A DNA stretch of 40,745 nt from an uncultured Verrucomicrobiota bacterium (GTDB lineage: Bacteria; Verrucomicrobiota; Verrucomicrobiia; Chthoniobacterales; JACTMZ01), in assembly GCA_903934135.1 (NCBI GenBank), contig CAIZMQ010000148.1, forward strand, positions 1 through 40,745, written 5' to 3'. A model generated the notes under the pieces. The model saw only the letters and a list, made by a program, of their open reading frames with translations, was not told the DNA's origin and ran no database searches. Numbering within the stretch: position 1 is the first letter of the stretch; every line of letters starts with the position of its first letter. Position numbers and translations under genes: made by a program. Positions 36,015 to 40,745 of the stretch are shown here, piece after piece.

Positions 36015-37541
36015 CTAACGACCGGAGGAGTGGGGCGGCGCTCCGTAGAACCGGGACACTCCCAGCCCGACCAAGAGGATGACCAAAGTCCCCACCACCA
36101 CGGTCATGAAACTGTGGAACGGGCTCTGTAATTCCACCGGCCACACCGCCGATCCGGGCGTGAGGGTCATCCAGAGGATAACCAAGACCCCGGCCAGCAC
36201 AGCAGTGACCGCCGCCGGATTCCCCGCCCGCCGCGAGATGAGCCCGAGCAAAAACAGCCCCAGCATCCCGCCGGCAAAAATCCCGGAAAGCGTCCACCAG
36301 GCATCGAGCGCCGCTTTGACCCCGATCATGGCCAGCGCCACGCCCGTGCCCAGCGCGCCCCAGACCAGCGACGCCCCGTGCAGCACGCGCATCGACTCGC
36401 GCTCACCGGCCTCCGGCCGGAAAAATCTTTGATACCAATCGGTCAACAAAAGTGTGGCCGAAGAATTCAGGCTGGTCGAAATCGTGCTCATCGCCGCGGA
36501 AAAAATCGCCGCGAGGAGCAATCCCTTGGCCCCGGGCGGCAACTGGGTGACGATGAAATACGGAAGGATGCGGTCCGCCTGATCCGCCCCCTGCAATGCG
36601 GCGGGCAAAAGGTCCGGCTGTGTTCCGTAGAAAACAAAGAGCCCCGTTCCGATCAGGAAAAAGACAGCCGACACGGGAAGGTAAAGCATTCCGCCGACCC
36701 ACAGGCTGCGCCGCGCCGCGGTTTCCGACCGCGCCGCCACATAGCGCTGCACGTAATTCTGATCGATGCCGAAATTCTGCAGGTTGATGACGATCCCGTA
36801 GGCCAGCACGACCCAGAATGTCGACTCGCCCAACGACGCCCCGAAACTGCCGAGCGAAAATTTGTCGTGGGCCACCGCATAGTCCCAACCGGCGACCGCG
36901 CCGTCCGGCAAACCGGCCACGAGAAGCAGGAGGCACAAAAGCGCGCCGGCTATGAGAATGATGGCCTGCACCGCATCGCTCCACATCACGGCGACAATCC
37001 CGCCGAGCATCGTGTAAACAATGACCGACACCCCCGTGAGCAGGATGATCCAGTGCATCTCCCAGCCGAGCAGCAGGTGCATCGGCAGAGCCATCAAAAA
37101 CATGACCGATCCCATCCGCGCCAACTGTGTGAGCAAATAGCAGACCCCCGCATAAACCCGCGCCCACGGCCCGAACCGCGTCTCGAGATGGCTGTAAGCC
37201 GAGACCTCGCCCGTCGCGCGGTAATACGGCACGAACCACCGCGCCGCGACCCACAGCGCGATGGGCAGAGACAGACTGAAGACAAAAGCATTCCAATTCC
37301 CCGCAAAGGCGCGTCCGGGCAAGGCGAGAAAACTGATACTGCTCACATAGGTCGCCAAAATAGACAGCCCGACCACCCAACCCGGCATCGCGCCGTCCGC
37401 CTTGGTAAATCCCGCCGCGGTCGAACTCCGCCCCGAGCGGTAAAAATACCAGCCCACACCGAGCATGGCGGCAAAGTAAAGACCGAGCACCACCCAGTCG
37501 ACCAACGGGAGCGCTGCGGTTTCTATCATCTCAACTTTCAC
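36015..37541 (-). CDS. sodium:solute symporter family protein
   Basis: A 508-residue inner-membrane transporter of the SSS family with about 13 hydrophobic helices. Markers are the early SGRSSTAAGFTKADGAMPGWVVGLSILATYVSSISFLALPG region, the NLQNFGIDQNYVQRYVAARS stretch, and LLLAAIFSAAMSTISTSLNSSATLL, which carries Na2-site Ser/Thr residues. Closest in style to the SGLT/sialic-acid or sugar branches, but the substrate cannot be fixed from sequence. The GTG start at 37541 is preceded by AAGGG at suitable spacing; ATG 37529 is an alternative. It begins 11 bases after the GH3 glycosidase stop, so the two are likely co-transcribed and may share a sugar substrate. Confidence 0.9.
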   Translation of the reverse strand: MKVEMIETAALPLVDWVVLGLYFAAMLGVGWYFYRSGRSSTAAGFTKADGAMPGWVVGLSILATYVSSISFLALPGRAFAGNWNAFVFSLSLPIALWVAARWFVPYYRATGEVSAYSHLETRFGPWARVYAGVCYLLTQLARMGSVMFLMALPMHLLLGWEMHWIILLTGVSVIVYTMLGGIVAVMWSDAVQAIILIAGALLCLLLLVAGLPDGAVAGWDYAVAHDKFSLGSFGASLGESTFWVVLAYGIVINLQNFGIDQNYVQRYVAARSETAARRSLWVGGMLYLPVSAVFFLIGTGLFVFYGTQPDLLPAALQGADQADRILPYFIVTQLPPGAKGLLLAAIFSAAMSTISTSLNSSATLLLTDWYQRFFRPEAGERESMRVLHGASLVWGALGTGVALAMIGVKAALDAWWTLSGIFAGGMLGLFLLGLISRRAGNPAAVTAVLAGVLVILWMTLTPGSAVWPVELQSPFHSFMTVVVGTLVILLVGLGVSRFYGAPPHSSGR

Positions 37542-37552
37542 CGTTCGCCCTT

Positions 37553-38650
37553 TTAATAAAGCTCCACCGGCGAGCGTTTCCCGTCTTCCAAGCTTTTCTC
37601 GCGCGCTTTTTCCTCGCCCAGCGTGGCCACCCGCAAATCCCAGATGTCACGGTTGATCGCCTCAAACGCCGCAGGCGAAAAATCCGCAGGCGGCGCCATC
37701 TTTTTTTTGAAGACCGCCACCCGCCCGAGCGAAGCCGCCAGCAGGTCCGTCGGCTGCGTCTCAAGCACGACCCGCGCCTGCTCGAGCAGCTCCACCCGGT
37801 GACAAATCATGAGCAAGTCGTTCCCCGCGGCCAATCCGAGCGCCAGCATGTCCTCGAATGAGGTCGTGTCGATAATCGCCCCCATATCCAAGTCGTCGGT
37901 CATGACCAATCCGTCGAATCCCATCTCGTGCCGCAGCAGACCGTTGATCATGACCGGCGAAAGCGAAGCCGGACGCATCTCCGGATCGAGAGAACCGTAG
38001 TGGATGTGACCGATCATCATGCTGTCGACCAGCCGGGCGAAATGACGGAACACGGCCAGCTCGTTCGCCTCCATCTCGGCCCGCGAGCGCTCGATGACCG
38101 GGAACGAATGGTGCGGATCTTCCACCGCCGCGGCGTAACCGGGAAAGTGCTTGCCGCAACTCAGAATGCCGCCGGCCCGTAGGGCGGTGTTGAATTCACC
38201 GGCCAAGGCGATGACCTGCTCGACCGTCCGGCCGTAGCAACGCCCGCGCAGCGAGTTGTCCGCCTCGTCATCGAAGGAAAGATCGAGCACCGGACAAAGA
38301 TCGAGATTGAATCCGAAAAGCCGCAGGAGTTTCGCGGTCAACTCCCCGTGCCACCGCACCAATTCCGGGTTCCCCCGGTCGCGCAGCTGCTGCGCATTGG
38401 GCGGCTCCTCGCCGATCAAACGCAACCGCGAGACGCGGCCGCCCTCCTGGTCGATGGTGATGATTGGTTCGACCGCCGAAAGATCGCGCAGATCGTCGAT
38501 CAACTTCCTCAACTGTTCCGGCGACTGGATGTTGCGTCCGAAGAGAATAAACCCGCCCGGCTGCACCCGGCGCAACATGGCCGCCGTCTCCACGTCCAAC
38601 TCCGCGCCCGGCACTCCGACCAAAAGCAACTGACCGACATCGTTCGACAT
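37553..38650 (-). CDS. glycoside hydrolase family 3, beta-N-acetylhexosaminidase (NagZ-like)
   Basis: A 365-residue GH3 enzyme with the single-domain NagZ layout. It shows TIDQEGGRVSRL (66-76), GKHFPGYAAAVEDPHH (166-181) with the Asp178-x-His180 pair that serves as general acid/base in NagZ enzymes, and the nucleophile Asp252 in MTDDLDM. There is no signal peptide, so it acts in the cytoplasm, as NagZ does on anhydro-muropeptides or GlcNAc-containing fragments. Peptidoglycan recycling is the likely role; a different hexosaminide is possible. It is directly upstream of the sodium symporter in one unit and follows recQ by about 105 bases. Confidence 0.9.
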   Translation of the reverse strand: MSNDVGQLLLVGVPGAELDVETAAMLRRVQPGGFILFGRNIQSPEQLRKLIDDLRDLSAVEPIITIDQEGGRVSRLRLIGEEPPNAQQLRDRGNPELVRWHGELTAKLLRLFGFNLDLCPVLDLSFDDEADNSLRGRCYGRTVEQVIALAGEFNTALRAGGILSCGKHFPGYAAAVEDPHHSFPVIERSRAEMEANELAVFRHFARLVDSMMIGHIHYGSLDPEMRPASLSPVMINGLLRHEMGFDGLVMTDDLDMGAIIDTTSFEDMLALGLAAGNDLLMICHRVELLEQARVVLETQPTDLLAASLGRVAVFKKKMAPPADFSPAAFEAINRDIWDLRVATLGEEKAREKSLEDGKRSPVELY

Positions 38651-38727
38651 GAGCGTTCAAAAACCAGATCTGTCTAGGAGTGTCGAGAAGAAGAAAAACG
38701 CCGCGGGGGCGGAATTTTCCCTTTCCT

Positions 38728-38754
38728 GTGATCACTGCAACCTCTGCACTGCAA
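38728..38754. repeat. GTGATCAC palindrome and CACTGCAA direct repeats
   Basis: Just downstream of the recQ stop, the palindrome GTGATCAC (38728-38735) overlaps the first of two direct copies of CACTGCAA (38733-38740 and 38747-38754), 14 bases apart. This could be a regulator site ahead of the GH3-symporter unit; it could also be chance. Confidence 0.3.
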
Positions 38755-38755
38755 A

Positions 38756-40603
38756 TCATCCCCCCGCAAATTGCTGCCGCGGTTTGGTCGACAACCATCC
38801 CCCAATCGCGGCAAGGAACACCTGTCCGTAATCGGACAACTTCCGCTCCCCCACCCCGGGTATTTGCAGCAGCGCCATCTCGTCCCGCGGATACGCCCGC
38901 GCCATATGACGCAACGTGGCGTCGGAAAAGACGACATAAGGCGGCACATTGCGCGACCGCGCCAGTTCGGCTCGCAGCTTGCGCAACACCTCGAAAAGTC
39001 CCTCGTCGCACGCCACCTCGCCGGACCGCGCCCGGCGCTTCTTCGGCCCCGCCGTATCCTCACGCGGTTTCACCATCGGACGGGTCAGCGCGACCTTCTC
39101 CCGCGCCCGCAGCACCTCGACCCCGCGCTCCGTCACGCTGACCGTGGCAAATTTATCCTCCGAGGCCTCGAGCAATCCGAGCCGCAACAATTGCCGTCCG
39201 AGGTCCACCCAATAAGCCCGCGGATGTTCTTGTCCGACGCCGTAAGTGCTGACCGTCTCATGCCCCCAACGCAGGATCTTTTCCGATTTGCCGCCGGTCA
39301 GCACCTCGACCGCATACTGCAGCCCCGTGCTGAAACCGCTCTTCTGCCGCAACCGCAACACGCAGCTGAGCAGCTTTTGCACATCCATCGTGGCGTCCCA
39401 TTTTTCCCGCGGGGCGAGGCATTGGTCGCACGCGCCGCAATTTTCCTCGGTCCAGTCCTCCCCGAAGTATCCCAGCAAGGAAACCCGCCGGCAGCGCTCA
39501 TCCTCCGCGAAATGTGTCATCTTCTCCAACTGGACCCGCGCCTCCCGCCGGGCCTGCAAATCGGTGATCTCCTCGAAAAACCGCAGATACTTCACCACAT
39601 CGCCCCGCGAGTAGAGGAGCAGACAGTCGGACGGCAACCCGTCGCGCCCCGCGCGTCCGGTTTCCTGATAGTAGCTTTCGACGTTCTTCGGCAGGTCGGC
39701 ATGGATCACGTAGCGCACGTTCGGTTTGTTGATCCCCATGCCGAAGGCGATGGTGGCGCAAATGACCTGTAAGTCGTCGCGCAGAAACTTTTCTTGGTTG
39801 CGCGACCGTTCCTCCGCCTCGAGCCCCGCGTGGTAAGGCGCCGCTTTGATCCCCGCCTCGCAGAGCGCCGCGGCCAGCGACTCCGCCATCCGCCGCGACT
39901 GCGCGTAAACAATCCCCGCCTCATCGGACCGCTCCCGCACGAATTGCACCACTTGCGCCGCGGCCTTGGATTTCGGGATGACGCGATAATTCAGGTTCGG
40001 ACGATTGAAGCTCGCGAGGAAAATTTCCGGGTCCCGCAATTCCAGCTGCGTGCGGATGTCCTCCTGCACCCGCGGGGTGGCCGTGGCGGTGAGAGCGAGG
40101 AGCGGCAGTCCGGGGAAACGTTCGCGCACCTCGCGCAGTCGCCGGTATTCCGGACGAAAGTCGTGACCCCACTCGCTGATGCAATGAGCCTCATCGACCG
40201 CGAGGGCCTTCATCCCCCACTCCGCGAGCTTGGGCAAAAATTCCGGCAGCATAAGCCGCTCCGGCGCGAGATAAAGGAGCCGGTATTCGCCGGCATACAA
40301 CTTGGCAAAACGCTTGCGGGCCTCGGCCGAATCGAGGGTCGAATTCAAAAAGGTCGCCGCCACCCCGCTGGCCGTCAACTGGTCGACCTGATCCTTCATC
40401 AAGGCGATGAGCGGCGAAACCACCACGGTCAGTCCGTCCCGCACCAAAGCAGGCAGCTGGTAACACAAGCTCTTCCCCGCCCCGGTGGGTAAAATGGCCA
40501 GCGTGTCGCGCCCGGCGAGGAATGACTCGGCGATCTCCCGCTGGTGCGGACGGAAGGTGTCGTAGCCGAAGACTTCTTTCAGCTTCTGTTCCAGCGCAGG
40601 CAT
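38756..40603 (-). CDS. recQ: ATP-dependent DNA helicase RecQ
   Basis: A 615-residue 3'-5' helicase for recombination and fork repair. Walker A PTGAGKS is at 39-45. The DEAH box and aromatic loop follow as VDEAHCISEWGHDFRPEYRRL, then motif VI as QETGRAGRDG. The zinc-binding subdomain has its four Cys: one in DERCRRVSLLGYF and three in NCGACDQC. The winged-helix RQC domain and a C-terminal HRDC domain (about 530-600, ending PGVGERKLSDYGQVFLAAI) complete the classic RecQ layout. Start is ATG 40603; a GTG eight codons earlier gives a poorer N-terminus. It is first in line on the minus strand, with the GH3 gene about 105 bases downstream. Confidence 0.97.
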   Translation of the reverse strand: MPALEQKLKEVFGYDTFRPHQREIAESFLAGRDTLAILPTGAGKSLCYQLPALVRDGLTVVVSPLIALMKDQVDQLTASGVAATFLNSTLDSAEARKRFAKLYAGEYRLLYLAPERLMLPEFLPKLAEWGMKALAVDEAHCISEWGHDFRPEYRRLREVRERFPGLPLLALTATATPRVQEDIRTQLELRDPEIFLASFNRPNLNYRVIPKSKAAAQVVQFVRERSDEAGIVYAQSRRMAESLAAALCEAGIKAAPYHAGLEAEERSRNQEKFLRDDLQVICATIAFGMGINKPNVRYVIHADLPKNVESYYQETGRAGRDGLPSDCLLLYSRGDVVKYLRFFEEITDLQARREARVQLEKMTHFAEDERCRRVSLLGYFGEDWTEENCGACDQCLAPREKWDATMDVQKLLSCVLRLRQKSGFSTGLQYAVEVLTGGKSEKILRWGHETVSTYGVGQEHPRAYWVDLGRQLLRLGLLEASEDKFATVSVTERGVEVLRAREKVALTRPMVKPREDTAGPKKRRARSGEVACDEGLFEVLRKLRAELARSRNVPPYVVFSDATLRHMARAYPRDEMALLQIPGVGERKLSDYGQVFLAAIGGWLSTKPRQQFAGG

Positions 40604-40665
40604 AAGGGAAGAGCTTCTTTGCGGCACGCCTTTACGTCGAGGTTGGAGCGGCGGTCTACGACATC

Positions 40666-40745
40666 CCAGGTAGGGCGGGGCCTCCGGACCCGCCGCGGGT
40701 GGCGGGCATGCACCCGGCGCGTCGGGGACGCCGCGCCCTACCTGG
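40666..40745. repeat. 80-base inverted-repeat element at the right window end
   Basis: CCAGGTAGGGCG (40666-40677) and CGCCCTACCTGG (40734-40745) are perfect 12-base inverted arms, and pairing continues inward with few mismatches (GGC with GCC). The interior has two smaller hairpins, CGGGTG/CACCCG and GCGTC/GACGC. The design is that of a REP/MITE-like palindromic element. It lies 62 bases upstream of recQ and ends exactly at the last base of the window. It holds no coding sequence. Confidence 0.7.

Overview
The window is GC-rich, densely packed bacterial chromosome from a Gram-negative, probably a Verrucomicrobiota (PVC-group) member. This assignment is an inference from gene style: lipobox lipoproteins, periplasmic binding proteins, a sodium:solute symporter next to a GH3 glycosidase, an HpnD-type squalene synthase, and a zinc ribbon of a kind I associate with PVC bacteria. 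There is no rRNA or tRNA here to confirm it. Most genes are housekeeping and read clearly. No prophage, CRISPR array, integrase or transposase gene is visible.

Layout. 1-3.2 kb: a left-truncated BioH-like hydrolase, a four-gene run of small exported proteins and lipoproteins on the minus strand, and a divergent EamA transporter. 3.2-9.4 kb: gltB-gltD (glutamate synthase) on the minus strand, preceded by a near-perfect sigma-54 promoter. 9.4-11.4 kb: pgsA-der, overlapping by ATGA. 11.5-13.0 kb: an ABC ATPase-like protein with every catalytic motif degraded, overlapping an hpnD-like squalene synthase. 13.0-17.2 kb: argC-argJ-argB followed by a GHL10 family exported hydrolase. 17.3-22.7 kb: a DUF2231 membrane protein, bioF with an added C-terminal zinc ribbon, pepF, an orphan NtrB-like histidine kinase and a DUF4177 protein. 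22.8-27.5 kb: a manganese/zinc ABC importer with its MntR regulator. 27.5-29.0 kb: hisF and a lipoprotein amidase. 29.0-29.45 kb: a gene-free stretch with degenerate repeats. 29.4-35.9 kb: the complete F1Fo ATP synthase operon atpBEFHAGDC with a recognisable promoter and terminator. 36.0-40.6 kb: symporter, GH3 glycosidase and recQ. The window ends in an inverted-repeat element.

The metal-import locus is the most system-like part. A standalone MntR with all expected metal ligands sits between the transporter operon and the separately transcribed binding-protein gene. Both transport units carry the same operator, TGTAGC-N4-GCTACA, placed within 1-3 bases of the start codon. One permease is fused to a second MntR/DtxR-like module that keeps the second-domain metal ligands but appears to have lost the two from helix 1. 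This suggests sensing both at the promoter and at the membrane pore.

Other points that stand out are the pseudo-ABC protein translationally coupled to HpnD, the BioF-zinc ribbon fusion, sigma-54 control of gltBD, a perfect hairpin placed just after atpE, and a short AtpH.
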